64,000 bases of DNA from Meghimatium bilineatum (Eukaryota > Mollusca > Gastropoda > Stylommatophora > Philomycidae). A model generated the notes under the pieces. The model was not told the origin of the DNA. It was given only the letters and a program-made list of their open reading frames with translations, and searched no databases. A program made the position numbers and the translations under genes. The DNA lies in NCBI GenBank assembly GCA_034231615.1, contig CM067309.1, positions 39,587,627 to 39,651,626 on the forward strand. Direction: 5' to 3'. Shown here piece after piece: positions 23,401 through 31,039 of the stretch. Positions within the stretch are counted from its first letter, which is position 1, and each line of letters opens with the position of its first letter.

Positions 23401-26400
23401 AGAGGTGACCTGCGCAGTCACAGTTTCCAGCTCATGTCGGCTGGACTAAGCCCCACCTTAAAGATAAGGAGATGCCTTCGATGAGGGAACTGTCCATCGA
23501 ACAATAATACTCTTCTACCCCTTAGCGCGTTAAAAAAAAAAAACATGAAAGACTCTTGTTAACACTAGTAATCTCTTCACAGACGTTTTGGATAGATTAC
23601 ATGGATCAAGTGGCCTCTCAGATAGGTGCTCGCCCCTGCTTGTGGAGAATTATGTGTTTAGATCCAGAGCTGGCTTTGAAATGCTACATGGGACCATGTC
23701 TACCTGCTCAGGTAAGATATAGATTTTTGTGGTAAAAACACACATATGATCATAGTATATGATGAAATGTATGAAACTGTGACAGTATTATCTTAACCGC
23801 GACCTCCATTATTTTTAATTGTCGGGTTGTGTTATAACTAAACTGGACTCGCAATCTCTGGATGTGGAACGTGTGCAATGACACCCGCAATGGAAAATAT
23901 AATAACACCCGTAATGGAAAATATAACAACACCCACAATGGAAAAGATAATGACACCCGCAATGGAAAAGATAATGACACCCGAAATGGAAAAGATAATG
24001 ACACCCGAAATGGAAAAGATAATTACACCCGCAATGAAAAAGATAATGAGACCCGCAATGGAAAAGATAATGACACCCGAAATGGAAAAGATAATAACAC
24101 CCTTAATGGAAAAGATAACGACACCCACAATGGAAAAGATAACGACACCCACAATGGAAAAGATAACGGCACCCGCAATGGAAAAGATAATGACACCCGC
24201 AATGGAAAAGTTAATGACACCCGAAATGGAAATGTTAATGACACCCGCAATGGAAAAGATAATGACACCCGCAATGGAAATGTTAATGACACCCGCAATG
24301 GAAAAGTTAATGACACCTGCAATTGAAATGTTAATGACACTTAGAATGGAAGAGATAATAAATATATTTGAAATGAAACGCTATAGTACGATCCTAAGAA
24401 TATCGTGGGGACAGAATGACGAACTAACGCAGATGTCCGTATAGACCTGAACATAGAAGAAAACTGGCTCCACAAAACCATCAACAAAAAAACGCAAGCT
24501 AACATATTTTGGACAAATAAAAAAACACAATGGTTTAGAAAGATTAATCACGGAGAGAAAGGTTTCACTAATGAGAAAAAGAGACAAGCTACGACTACGG
24601 TGTGGACACAGGATGTCGTAGACCTTCTGAACGTTGGAAGAGTCTGGACTTGGACTGTTTGCACAGAACCGAGAACTTACACAATGGGAGTTAGGATAAC
24701 GTCCAATAAATGACACGTCATATCGATGATAGATAGATTTGACAGAGAGAGAGAGAGAGAGAGACGGATGGATAGATAAGATAGATGGAAAGATAAGATA
24801 GATGGGTGGATGATGGATATGACTCGTCCATGATTGAAATGGACATTCTGGGCTATAAGATGTAAACATTTTATGTAAAAAAAATGTGTGAACATCTGAA
24901 ACTGTTTGCTCATTGAACAGGTAATGATAGGCCTTATGGGTGCTATAATAATATGGGTGCTATAATAATATGGGTGCTATAATAATATGGGTGCTATAAT
25001 AATATGGGTGCTATAATAATATGGGTACTTTAACATTATGGGTGCTATAATAATATGGGTACTTTAACAATATGGATACTTTAACAATATGGGTATTTTA
25101 ATAATATGGATACTTTAACAATATGGGAATTTTAACAATATGGGTACTTTAACAATATGGGTATTTTAACAATATGGGTACTTTAACAATATGGGTATTT
25201 TAACAATATGGATACTTTAACAATATGGGTATTTTAACAATATGGATACTTTAACAATATGGGTATTTTAATAATATGGATACTTTAACAATATGGGTAT
25301 TTTAACAATATGGATACTTTAACAATATGGGTATTTTAACAATATGGGTACTTTAACAATATGGATTCTTTAACAATATGAGTACTTTAACAATATGGGG
25401 GCTTTAATAAGAACAGTTGCGCAGGGCCGTAAATACGATTTCACTAAGGAGAGGTTTTTCTCTAAAAATAAAATTGGCATTCATTTTTCTGTGTAATTCT
25501 CGCTTTCTGCTAAGGAATTTGTATGACCTTTTTGTGAAATGGTTGTTTAAAAAATCGTTCAGGAAGGGTTTCTACTCGCCGTTTGTCTGAATTCTTAGTA
25601 CTAAAAGTCATGTTCTGATTTGCTAGGGAGGGGAATGTGAGGCCACCCCCCCCCGCCCCAATAAGAAATCTACGGGTTTGACTTGCCCATTTAGTGGGGT
25701 ATTAACGTGTTGTTTGCTATGATTATGCATGTATGTATTTTTTAAGTATTGAGTTCAAGTTCATCTGTATGGTTTATATGGGTGAGCAAAAATGTGCTGT
25801 CTTGAAGGATGGCGCTGGACATGCCGTTTGTTATCACAAACTTCTGCCGAAGACCGATATGTCAGGCTATTTGCTCAAATAAATCAGTGACAAAACGCAT
25901 TTCCATTCTCTAGACCACATCTTGCTGGAAATCTAGTAGGATCATTGTCCTGCTGCAACAGAGATCCAGCGGGAGTTTGAGAATGAAAGCTGAAGAATGA
26001 CAAATGCTGTCGGTAAAAACTAAATTTTTCCCCGTTAGGGAGTCGCAGGGGGGGGGGGGTATGTGAGTGGCGGGGGGTATGTGAGTGGCTTGCCGAATGC
26101 CCTTGCTGTCGCCACGTCATGTAGGGTAAAAGGTAAAGAAGAGGTAGGTCCCATGGCATCTGCCGTCAGGGATGAAGATAACTCTTCATGTACTAAGCCG
26201 CAGCAACTATTAGGTGGGGTGGCCAGTTCCCTTCCTTGCTGTTTTTTTTACCTTCCCTAACTCATGCGTCAGGTACTCATTTACAGCTGAGTGGACAGGA
26301 TCAGTGGTCGTGAAAAGTGAGAAATTACAACCCTGATTTTTTTTTTTAAATGTCCGGACGTGGTTTCGAACCTGGCACGCTGTAACCAGATGATAGCAAG

Positions 26401-27988
26401 CAAGCTCACTATCCACTAGGCTACCGCGCTCCTCGATGTACAGGGTACGTTTTAACAAAAAATTGTTTTAATTGAATCAGTCGAACCCTAGACCTGACAT
26501 GTGTGAGCCCACTGATCTAACTTCTCGATCATGGGTCACACCAAGGTTAATAGAATAGGGCCTACATGAATATAGAAAGAACACGTGCACTTTTCTTGTT
26601 CCGGTACATTTTATATAATGTCTGTACCAGTGCTTCCCACCGTGGGGACCACGCCCCATAGGGGGGAAATTCGAACATGTCGCAATTAGGTTTCATTTAG
26701 GGAATAACTCAATGTTTGAATATAAATAAAAATATGTATATGTTACATAGAGAGGTATCAGAATTTAAGAAAAGACTTAGGTGGGGCATAGTACAAAAAA
26801 GGTTGGGAAACACTGGTCTATACATTAGCGATGCGAAACATTAGCCAGCAGTATCACGAATATCTAGATACAAGGATATGCTCACTGATTTATGACGTAG
26901 AGAGAGCAAGTGGTTGATCATCAAGTTCTGCCTCCGCAATAAAAACTGGCTACAAATGGATCTCCAATATCCTGTCTCTTGCCTTGGTGGTGCACACTGA
27001 CAACTGTTGGTTATTGAGAACCATCGTTGTGTGTTTCCTTACAGTATACACATTTTCTAGCTTATACTGGTGAAAAGTATCTCAATAACGTTATAACGAG
27101 TTTTCACAAGTAAAAGTATCTCAATAACGTTATAACGAGTTTTCACAAGTAAAAATCTAAAACGTATTTTAACAAAACTCATAGTAAATTCATTATATCT
27201 TCCTCTTCTTTCGATTTCATTTCTCAAACTCCCACTGGATCTTTCTTGTTGCAGGACCATTGTCCTACTAGATTTCCGGCAGGATGTAAACTAGAGAATG
27301 GAATTGCGTTGTGTCGCCGCTTTATTTGTACCAATGACACGACATATCCGTCTTCGGCGGGAAATAATTTGCTATGTAAACTATCTATGCTTGTTTACAA
27401 ACATCTGCTATCTTGACGATATAAATCCCGTAACATATCCTTGTAGCTAGATATCCGTGGTACAACACATTTAATTACAACTATCATTTCTTTTTTTAAA
27501 TATATTCACAGTACCGGCTTGTTGGTCCAGGTTCCTGGAGTGGGGCTAGAGCGTTCATTGTTAGCGCACTCAGCACAGTTACAAGGTCACGGTCACTGTG
27601 CCACGTCTCAAAGTGCAACACGATCTGTGGATATGACAGCAATGCAGATTGGGAAAATGGAATACATTCCGGAGAAAAGGTAGCTTGCTTAACAGAGACG
27701 TCAAGAGCGGTGTTTAGTCATTACGATAATACTGCTGGAATTTCGGCTGATAGCGTGTCCTTGAAAAATAATCCCACGCACGCAGTTAAAACTAGAACAA
27801 GTCGAAAACCTGAGAGACGATATATAGGAGGAGCTCTGTCTCCGGACTGGACAACGTTTGCTTTCTATCTCATAATGATATTGTTGTGTTTATTTGCTTG
27901 GCTCTTTAGTGCCTTCTTTGAGCACGCCGAGTCCATACTGAACGTTGTAGACAACGTTGTTGATAAACAACTGCCATTAGCTGACTAA
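10831..27988 (+). CDS. Flavin-containing monooxygenase, 7 coding exons (whole gene)
   Basis: FMOs use FAD, NADPH and O2 to oxygenate soft nucleophiles (N and S atoms) and are usually anchored in the ER. Coding exons: 10831-11461, 13572-13627, 15994-16181, 16721-17073, 18624-18727, 23583-23711, 27512-27988. All junctions are GT-AG and every phase fits, giving 645 aa if the first exon 1 donor is used. Visible motifs: IIGAGCSG FAD fold (residues 14-21), the FMO signature FxGxxxHxxxY as FQGRILHSHSY (186-196), NADPH motif GLGNSA (211-216), LATGY (342-346), and a hydrophobic C-terminal segment (about 601-623). Usual FMO length is about 530-560; the excess is mostly a polar linker before the anchor. 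FMO identity is secure; which paralogue is not determinable here. Introns are unusually rich in minisatellites. Confidence 0.93.
11430..11933 (+). repeat. 72-bp tandem repeat x7 spanning exon 1 / intron 1 boundary
   Basis: Exactly 504 bp, seven units of 72 bp. Each unit holds the last 32 nt of FMO exon 1 followed by the first 40 nt of intron 1, so the TTGG|gtaagatt splice donor occurs seven times. Odd units carry TGTGTGTGTCT and even units TGTGTGTCTCT, a strict ABABABA order pointing to 144-bp duplications. Because 72 is divisible by 3 and no in-frame stop occurs, each unit could be translated as 24 residues. The 40-nt stretch also starts GT and ends AG. Confidence 0.95.
11956..12170. mobile_element. 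hAT-type MITE (family Y) in FMO intron 1
   Basis: The right end reads GTCTACGCCCCTG and the left end is a degenerate complement. Flanks TAGATTGA (11948-11955) and TAGATTAG (12171-12178) look like an 8-bp target duplication with two changes. The C-rich stretch and the wording around 'acttttagtatt' recur at about 3180, 10060, 25590, 31610 and 41580, so this is a dispersed family. No coding capacity. Confidence 0.55.
12310..12665 (-). pseudogene. LINE C-terminal (RNase H region) remnant
   Basis: The minus-strand frame shows a short piece with RNERADKL, typical of the RNase H region of jockey/I-type non-LTR elements, followed by a degraded tail. A related remnant is at 47578-47850. Lies in FMO intron 1. 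Confidence 0.5.
12930..13550. repeat. 36-bp minisatellite in FMO intron 1 (about 17 copies)
   Basis: The unit core is TGTTCTATAGTGTTTGTATG. Several units are broken by a short insert ending CTGATTTGTCTCGGGTAG, giving a mixed higher-order pattern. Unit length divisible by 3 keeps frames open on both strands; these are not genes. The array ends 22 bp before FMO exon 2. Confidence 0.9.
13572..13627 (+). CDS. FMO exon 2 (NADPH motif)
   Basis: A 56-nt exon flanked by 'ctaaatctag' and 'gtaagtc'. It completes the split Gly and encodes LGNSAVDIACDLAKSAEE. Entry phase 1, exit phase 0, joining directly to VYISSRRGAW in exon 3, as in other FMOs. Confidence 0.92.
13800..13900. repeat. Dispersed short repeat with 'gattttcattgg' ends
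   Basis: Carries GTGATTTTCATTGGCTGTCG and an inverted counterpart GACCAATGAAAACC about 50 bp later. Related sequence occurs near 5270-5460 and 29095-29145. Probably a small inverted-repeat element; boundaries are not resolved. Confidence 0.35.
13945..14755. repeat. 42-bp minisatellite in FMO intron 2 (about 18 copies)
   Basis: The unit contains GAGAAGAGATTGTTATACAC followed by a GAGAGAAGGGGCGCTGTT part. Units differ at a few positions (gagaag/gacaag, gggcgc/gggcac). It gives open frames in both directions that are artefacts. The edges grade into GA simple repeat. Confidence 0.92.
14775..14935 (-). mobile_element. Short retroposon SINE2, partial
   Basis: Minus-orientation 3' half of the SINE2 family: CTTCTTCTG tail complement, then 'gatgtagtcc', 'gaatgcgttgtg' and 'cctgacacatcagg'. 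Diverged. Lies in FMO intron 2. Confidence 0.65.
15295..15546 (+). mobile_element. Short retroposon SINE2, diverged near-full copy
   Basis: Plus orientation from 'aggggagtaaataatagtaac' through 'gcagatattgcag' to GAAAACGAACGC and a GAAGAAGAA-like tail. Lies in FMO intron 2. Confidence 0.65.
15655..15908. repeat. 26/27-bp minisatellite in FMO intron 2
   Basis: About ten copies of GTTCTAGACAATTGGTTTA plus a 'cgaccat' or 'tgatcacg' linker; the two linker types alternate irregularly. Confidence 0.9.
15994..16181 (+). CDS. FMO exon 3
   Basis: Follows acceptor 'gataacag' and ends CATGG|gtaagc. Encodes VYISSRRGAWIVPRTAF onward to GLKPGH, the region after the NADPH motif in FMOs. Entry phase 0, exit phase 2. 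Confidence 0.92.
16213..16340. repeat. About 43-bp repeat x3 in FMO intron 3
   Basis: Three diverged copies of AATGAAGAGCTCTTCAGA followed by 'gacgaattgtaatgttagt'. Confidence 0.75.
16721..17073 (+). CDS. FMO exon 4 (ATG motif, C-terminal FAD/NADPH part)
   Basis: Follows 'ccatattcag' and ends ACAG|gtgaga. Encodes VLNCHPTINDELP, SGRV, then LATGYEYRVDF (the FATGY-like motif) and GLIQSIGAAMPISEMQ, all characteristic FMO stretches. Entry completes a Gly split with exon 3; exit phase 1. Confidence 0.94.
17122..17212 (+). mobile_element. Short retroposon SINE3, truncated
   Basis: Starts about 50 bp after the exon 4 donor. Shows CAGATGTGTTGGTCCATTGG, 'gcaaataaaacgccgaca' and 'ctggactacatcctgct', then a shortened tail. 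Confidence 0.7.
17490..18400 (-). pseudogene. RTE-like LINE reverse transcriptase remnant
   Basis: Read on the minus strand, broken frames give RT-like and post-RT pieces (YVD-like core followed by a KLYLSSG-type linker and a KDT-rich end). Stops and shifts throughout, so it is dead. The plus-strand open frame at 17829-18293 is its shadow. Lies in FMO intron 4. Confidence 0.5.
18624..18727 (+). CDS. FMO exon 5
   Basis: Follows 'ggttttcag' and ends GTTCAG|gtcagt. Encodes NATLPSRKTMEDDIRLKEAA then YVKSRRHTVQ, matching the LPS...RYVxSxRHTIQ block of FMOs. Entry phase 1, exit phase 0. Confidence 0.93.
18800..19475. repeat. 36-bp minisatellite in FMO intron 5 (about 18 copies)
   Basis: The core is CATATAAATGACACTTTTGA with an 'aaccctagcattatc' linker. 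It gives open frames on both strands that are repeat artefacts. Confidence 0.92.
19483..19750 (-). mobile_element. Short retroposon SINE2, diverged near-full copy
   Basis: Minus orientation: GTTCTCAAACTCCTG, 'gagaacggaatgc', 'tcactttgaccatctatg', 'gctattctttgctcc'. Directly abuts the SINE3-derived array. Confidence 0.65.
19790..19941 (-). repeat. Left block of the 40-bp SINE3-derived minisatellite
   Basis: Nearly four copies of CCACTGGATCTCTCTTGTAG plus 'caggagacatgttcaaact'. The unit is one end of the SINE3 retroposon. Interrupted at 19942 by the DDE transposon; continues at 22321. Confidence 0.92.
19948..19973. repeat. Left terminal inverted repeat of the DDE transposon
   Basis: 26 bp, begins GTTCAGAATCG; exact reverse complement of 22295-22320. 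Confidence 0.93.
20551..21828 (-). CDS. DDE transposase, long-spacing Tc1/mariner relative
   Basis: 425 aa from the ATG at 21828; the open frame also extends two codons upstream through a GTG. An N-terminal helix-turn-helix-like region (about 40-135) precedes a DDE_3-type core. Catalytic residues seen: D172 in YLDETW, D265 in CLIMDNASYH, E349 in HLNPIELIWAKVK. The second D to E gap is 83 residues, far longer than DD34-41. I recall a family called DD82E/Sailor with such spacing, partly from molluscs; assignment needs an alignment. No stop or frameshift, so it may be recently active. It is antisense to the FMO gene, in intron 5. Confidence 0.92.
   Translation of the reverse strand: MNLKAKYFTEHNIAIKIYQYFCRERKKGHLYCSLSNPEKRTMHILGLCKRSFDRIVEASGYLLPTNSRKQGRKEKIDSFDKDLVKREICRMFDKNEEVTLRKLKIWLKTNNDIEISKTLLWKTVRNAGFTFRKYAGGKNIICEKPHLVALRSKYLREVKGMRENGYDIVYLDETWINAHHTNEKEWQLADGSIKRSVPSSKGQRLIVAHAGSRHNGLLQNAHLIFISKSIDNRDYHSEMNGHIFEDWIEKSILPILDRPSCLIMDNASYHNVVNVEDRIPTSSSTKDAIKTWLIKEHIPVTDRYLKPELLNLVKQTQRTKIFKIDKLIEEHGHRCLRLPPYHAHLNPIELIWAKVKGHVASTNTTFKLCDIEALTNQALSNIHKDYWVKCEDHVLRQEEEYWKKEGLLFVQPKTVIDLFDSSDYE
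22295..22320. repeat. Right terminal inverted repeat of the DDE transposon
   Basis: 26 bp, ends CGATTCTGAAC; exact reverse complement of 19948-19973. Confidence 0.93.
22321..23142 (-). repeat. Right block of the 40-bp SINE3-derived minisatellite (about 20 copies)
   Basis: Units vary mostly in the spacer (gagacatgttcaaac, gagacattctcaaac, gacacattctcaaac, and a few 'ctgaatatttcttgtaactgg' units). The most diverged units lie at the right edge, next to the SINE3 body, with the most uniform ones in the middle. Confidence 0.93.
23143..23250 (-). mobile_element. SINE3 body attached to its own minisatellite
   Basis: Continues from the last unit: 'gcaatggttctactaaatt', 'cagcaggatg', 'ctggagaatg', then GACACATCCTTCTTCGGCGG, the complement of the SINE3 5' end. 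Shows that the array came from one end of this retroposon. Confidence 0.85.
23583..23711 (+). CDS. FMO exon 6
   Basis: Follows 'tctcttcacag' and ends GCTCAG|gtaaga. Encodes TFWIDYMDQVASQIGARPCL then WRI, LDPELALKCYMGPC and PAQ, the well-conserved DYMDE...P.L..DP.LA..CYFGPC..YQ block of FMOs. Both phases 0. Confidence 0.94.
23870..24350. repeat. 24-bp minisatellite in FMO intron 6 (about 20 copies)
   Basis: The unit is AATGACACCCGCAATGGAAA plus 'agat'. Long open frames on both strands (23862-24444) come only from the 8-codon periodicity. Confidence 0.93.
24390..24710 (+). pseudogene. LINE C-terminal remnant
   Basis: Plus-strand broken frame with ILRISWG, then an 'aaactaacatattttggac'-type stretch and a W(T)xD-like end, as seen after the RT domain of RTE-like elements. 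Dead. Followed by GA and GATA microsatellites (about 24740-24800). Confidence 0.5.
24935..25405. repeat. 17 to 19-bp minisatellite in FMO intron 6
   Basis: Begins as perfect 17-bp TGGGTGCTATAATAATA copies, then changes through hybrids to 19-bp ATATGGGTACTTTAACA copies alternating with 'atatgggtattttaaca'. Confidence 0.92.
25422..25680. mobile_element. hAT-type MITE, family Y
   Basis: Begins CAGGGCCGTAAATACG and ends ATCTACGGGTTTG; carries the shared 'cttagtactaaaagtcatg' and C-run. Target duplication is not clear here. Confidence 0.5.
25840..26010 (+). mobile_element. Short retroposon SINE3
   Basis: Plus orientation: CTGCCGAAGACCGATATGTC, 'aacgcatttccattctctag', 'atcttgctggaaatctag', ending GGGAGTTTGAGAATGAAAGC and GAAGAATGA. 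In FMO intron 6. Confidence 0.8.
26095..26445 (-). mobile_element. tRNA-headed SINE
   Basis: On the minus strand the head near 26440-26350 shows a box A-like TAGCCTAGTGG and a perfect box B GGTTCGAAACC, then an A-run, a central CTCAGCTGTAAATGAGTACC block and a T/A-rich body. The central block resembles those shared by SINEs of many invertebrates (from memory). A stand-alone tRNA gene is unlikely because no acceptor stem closes. Confidence 0.65.
26628..26815. mobile_element. hAT MITE with CAGTG ends
   Basis: 188 bp with inverted ends CAGTGCTTCCCACC and GGTTGGGAAACACTG. Flanks GTCTGTAC (26620-26627) and GTCTATAC (26816-26823) form an 8-bp target duplication with one change. The end motif is the familiar hAT-type CAGTGxTTCCCA. 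Confidence 0.82.
26895..27030 (-). pseudogene. LINE 3' end remnant
   Basis: Minus-strand relative of the LINE 3' end at 50040-50160 (shared 'tgcctccgcaat', 'tggctacaa', 'atctccaa', 'tgtctcttgccttggtggtgcac'). Confidence 0.55.
27069..27155. repeat. 43-bp direct duplication
   Basis: Two copies of AAGTATCTCAATAACGTTAT plus 'aacgagttttcacaagtaaa'. Confidence 0.85.
27222..27365 (-). mobile_element. Short retroposon SINE3
   Basis: Minus orientation, from CTCAAACTCCCACTGGATC through 'ctactagatttccggcagg' to ACATATCCGTCTTCGGCGG. Lies about 150 bp before FMO exon 7. Confidence 0.82.
27512..27988 (+). CDS. FMO exon 7 (C-terminus and membrane anchor)
   Basis: Follows 'tatattcacag'; runs 158 codons to TAA at 27986-27988. 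Starts YRLVGPGSWSGARAFIV, the usual FMO block, then an unusually long polar, Ser/Asn/Arg-rich linker, then a hydrophobic stretch (AFYLIMILLCLFAWLFSAFF) that fits an ER anchor. The tail after the anchor is short and acidic. No clear AATAAA was found in the next 350 bp. Confidence 0.93.
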   Translation, partial: YRLVGPGSWSGARAFIVSALSTVTRSRSLCHVSKCNTICGYDSNADWENGIHSGEKVACLTETSRAVFSHYDNTAGISADSVSLKNNPTHAVKTRTSRKPERRYIGGALSPDWTTFAFYLIMILLCLFAWLFSAFFEHAESILNVVDNVVDKQLPLAD

Positions 27989-28057
27989 CGATGTTATTGA
28001 GTGTGTGCTATCATGTATATGGCATTTGTCGTCTTCTAGACGGCTATTTAACAGGCC

Positions 28058-28320
28058 TGTACGCCCATGTGTTCTCGGGCCCAAACGGGGAGCAAAGAAT
28101 AGTACCAATGTTTGCCACCCATGTATGTCGTAAGAGTTGACGGTTTAATTATATATAGGGTCAAAGTGACCCAGAAGTCTTGCTGAAGTCAGATGTGTCA
28201 GGCTAAAAGGCGCAGATATCGAATTAAGGCTGTAAACCATAACACATTGCATTACATTTTTCTGGTTCCAGTCTGCTAACCTTCAGGAGTTTGAGAGTGA
28301 ACACAGAAGAAGAAGAAGAA
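28058..28320 (+). mobile_element. Short retroposon SINE2
   Basis: Near full length, from 'acgcccatgtgttctcgggc' to GGAGTTTGAGAGTGAACAC and GAAGAAGAAGAAG. Just downstream of the FMO stop. Confidence 0.8.
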
Positions 28321-28454
28321 GCAGGTGTTTGTTTTTAAGTATCATGTTTTATTCAGGACGTAGGTAATCAACTCACTATTTATTTTTTCTGTAGTTATTT
28401 TCTAGGCAATATAAATACGTAATGTAGTATTTTATTACTTTCTGACTGGTCCGG

Positions 28455-28560
28455 ATGCACAATTGTCTGCGATGAGATTTGAACCCGGTACCTTGATCGT
28501 CACAGATGCGCCCTGTACTTGTAGGCTGAATCAGGCACTGCTATCTTGCATTTACCTTTG
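28455..28560 (-). mobile_element. tRNA-like SINE head
   Basis: Minus strand shows box B-like GGTTCAAATCTC preceded by a tRNA-like stretch; body unclear. Confidence 0.35.
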
Positions 28561-29190
28561 CTTTACGTGTAGGCCCCTATGTCTCATGTGTTCTAGTCTG
28601 TCTCTCAAAAATGTTTTAAAAACTGTCTTACAGCTGACGGGTATTTAACCAGGTCTGTTCTAGCAGCACCGAATCGCTTTGCAACACAAGTAAACAAGTT
28701 TTCCGTACTTGACCAACCATATCCCCCCAAAAAGATGTGATCTCGTCAAGTATTTCAATCTGTGTACTCAAGTCACTGAGAACAGACCAATGGCATATTC
28801 AAAAACAGACTTTCAAAATCTGAATGCACCTATGTGAACTGCCAACGTATGTGCACCACGATTTTCTGCCACAATTTCCCATCAATTGTGTCCAATAGAA
28901 CAATTTTTTAATTGAGGGATTGCATAAAACTTTGTATCCTTGACTTTTTTGGCGGGCGATTCCAAGTATATAGTGACCAACGAAATGCAAGACAATAGTC
29001 AAAAACGTAACGAGTTACGGTATGTTTACTTTCTGTCTAAACTGATGCTATTATTTTTTTCTCATGACACTGGTTATTAATATAAAGTATACACATATTG
29101 ACCAATGCAAATCACGGAAAAATCAAACACAATCACTTTTGAAGGATACGTACACAGAACTGTATAATTGACGCGGATCTTGGACAGTAA
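28561..29190. other. No gene seen
   Basis: Spacer; 29095-29145 carries the 'gaccaatgcaaatcacgg' dispersed repeat. Confidence 0.5.
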
Positions 29191-29194
29191 AAAG

Positions 29195-29300
29195 AAAAGT
29201 AGTTACCCATAGCATTTATTAAATCCGCAGGGGTGTGAGATGTTAGCGATCTCACATTTCAGTGGCTCTGACATATGAGGGCAGTGTTAGCATATGAATA
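29195..29300 (-). mobile_element. SINE-A, 3' part
   Basis: 'acccatagcatttattaaat', 'gtgtgagatgttagcgatct'; head absent. Confidence 0.7.
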
Positions 29301-29424
29301 ATTATAAACAGTCTGCGTATGTGTTTCCAGGATCTGAAAGTAGTGCAAAGAGTAGCGACACTGACCTGGTATGCATGTAGCAGCAGGCAACTAAGGAGGT
29401 TTGTGTGTGTGGAGAGTTGACTGT

Positions 29425-29735
29425 AACCATCCTATACATGTCTCTTATTTTATCTTAGGATGTTTACAGTACCAGCTGTTTCCCATACATGTCTCTTATT
29501 TTATCTTAGGATGTTTACAGTACCAGCTGTTTCCCATAAATGTGTCTTATTTTATCTTAGGATGTTTACAAAACCAGCTGTTTCCCATACATGTGTCTTA
29601 TTTTATCTTAGGATGTTTACAGTACCAGCTGTTTTCCATACATGTCTTATTTTATCTTAGGATGTTTACAGTACCAGCTGTTTCCCATACATGTGTCTTA
29701 TTTTATATTAGGATGTTTATCATAACATCATGTTT
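29425..29735. repeat. 51-bp minisatellite (about 6 copies)
   Basis: Core CTTATTTTATCTTAGGATGT and 'acagtaccagctgtttccca'. Confidence 0.92.
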
Positions 29736-29879
29736 TATCACCCGCTATTTACTGTATTCTGATGTTTACAATAACCTTAGGCTTCATGTCCTTCTTGTTT
29801 GGCTGTACTGACGCCGTAAACAAAGATGTTCTGACAGCAGTCTATATGGCAATACTGTATATATATATAACAAATACAG

Positions 29880-30105
29880 TATTTTGGACATGTAAAAAAC
29901 ATACCACGTTGTTAAAGATCTCTTAATTGAGGGTAGAGTTGAGATGAGCAAGAGGTAGGCAAAGATACAAACTGGAAGGGAAACATTGTGAGATAGATAG
30001 GATACAGTCTAGCAGACTGTACCATCAAGGCAAGAGAGAAAATGGAAGAAGTCCGTTGCAGCCAACCTTCAATGTGGAGACGGTACTTGATGACGATGAT
30101 TGGCT
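29880..30105 (+). pseudogene. RTE-like LINE C-terminal remnant
   Basis: Plus-oriented relative of 50046-50260 ending in the 3' GATGATGAT-type tail; matching words 'gagagaaaatggaagaagtc' and 'aaccttcaatgtggagacgg'. Confidence 0.6.
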
Positions 30106-30542
30106 ATAGTAGTCAAAATTTGTCAACTTTGATACCACAATGTCTCTCGTCAAGTACAATCCTGTTGACTAATTAGAAATGGTCCTTCTAAAGTGTCGTT
30201 ATTGGATTGATGTTATGTGATTTACATTGGCTGTAGACTTAAAATTACCAGTTTCATACATTAATTTAGTCTGTTTTGTATACTACTATCTATATTTTTT
30301 CGTGTCGGTTAGTCTGGTAGTCTGTGAATGGTAAAACTCACTACTTTGTGTTTTGCGTGCAAACAAATAAAACGTTTGACATTTATTATTTTGTGTTGCG
30401 TTCTTGTATAGTCTTCTACCTGTTGTATCTTGTTTTCTTGATAAGCTTTTATGTCGAAACGTCGGATTTTGTGTGTCTTCGTTGATTCGTAAAACGTAAT
30501 TATAGTGTGTCTACACTCAAGTCCAAGTGGTTCACTGAAGTC

Positions 30543-30817
30543 CGTCCTGTGTATTGACGGGATCTGAAGGGGAAGCAAATAATAGTAACACTCTTTATCT
30601 TCCATGCCTGTCGTAATACACGACTAAGGCGGTTATGGGGTGAAGTGTGCGTCAAATAGTATCAAAGTGATGCAGAAATCGTGCTGAAATCGCATGCGTC
30701 CGACCGAAAAGCGCAGATATCACAGTATATCTGTAAACTATGACACAGCGTATTCTGTTCTCCGTACTACATCCTTGCTAATATGCAGGAATTTGAGAAC
30801 GAACGCAGAAGAAGAAG
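30543..30817 (+). mobile_element. Short retroposon SINE2
   Basis: 'ggggaagcaaataatagtaac', 'actaaggcggttatgg', 'gcagatatcacag', GAATTTGAGAACGAACGC and GAAGAAGAAG. Confidence 0.78.
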
Positions 30818-31039
30818 GATCACTGCAGTAAAATCTGCAATCCATAATTCTCACCAAGAATTTGACATAATTACAAAAAAGAATGGACAACACGCGGAAG
30901 GTCTCACCAATGACTTACTGGATCAACAACCATGCAACATTAAAGTAGACGACTTCCCTATAAAGGCCTTTTGGTAGAAACGTCGATTTGTGTGTGTCAT
31001 TATGTGTGTTATCTAGTATCAGCATAACTTTATTATCTT

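Noticed and set aside
23750..24444. Frames of 100-188 codons in both directions
   Set aside because: Artefact of the 24-bp minisatellite in FMO intron 6.
24381..24913. Minus-strand frames of 162 and 78 codons
   Set aside because: Complement of a LINE remnant and GA/GATA microsatellites; serine-rich runs come from simple repeats.
26350..26440. Possible tRNA gene on the minus strand
   Set aside because: Box A and box B are good, but no closing acceptor stem is evident and a SINE body follows; called a tRNA-headed SINE.
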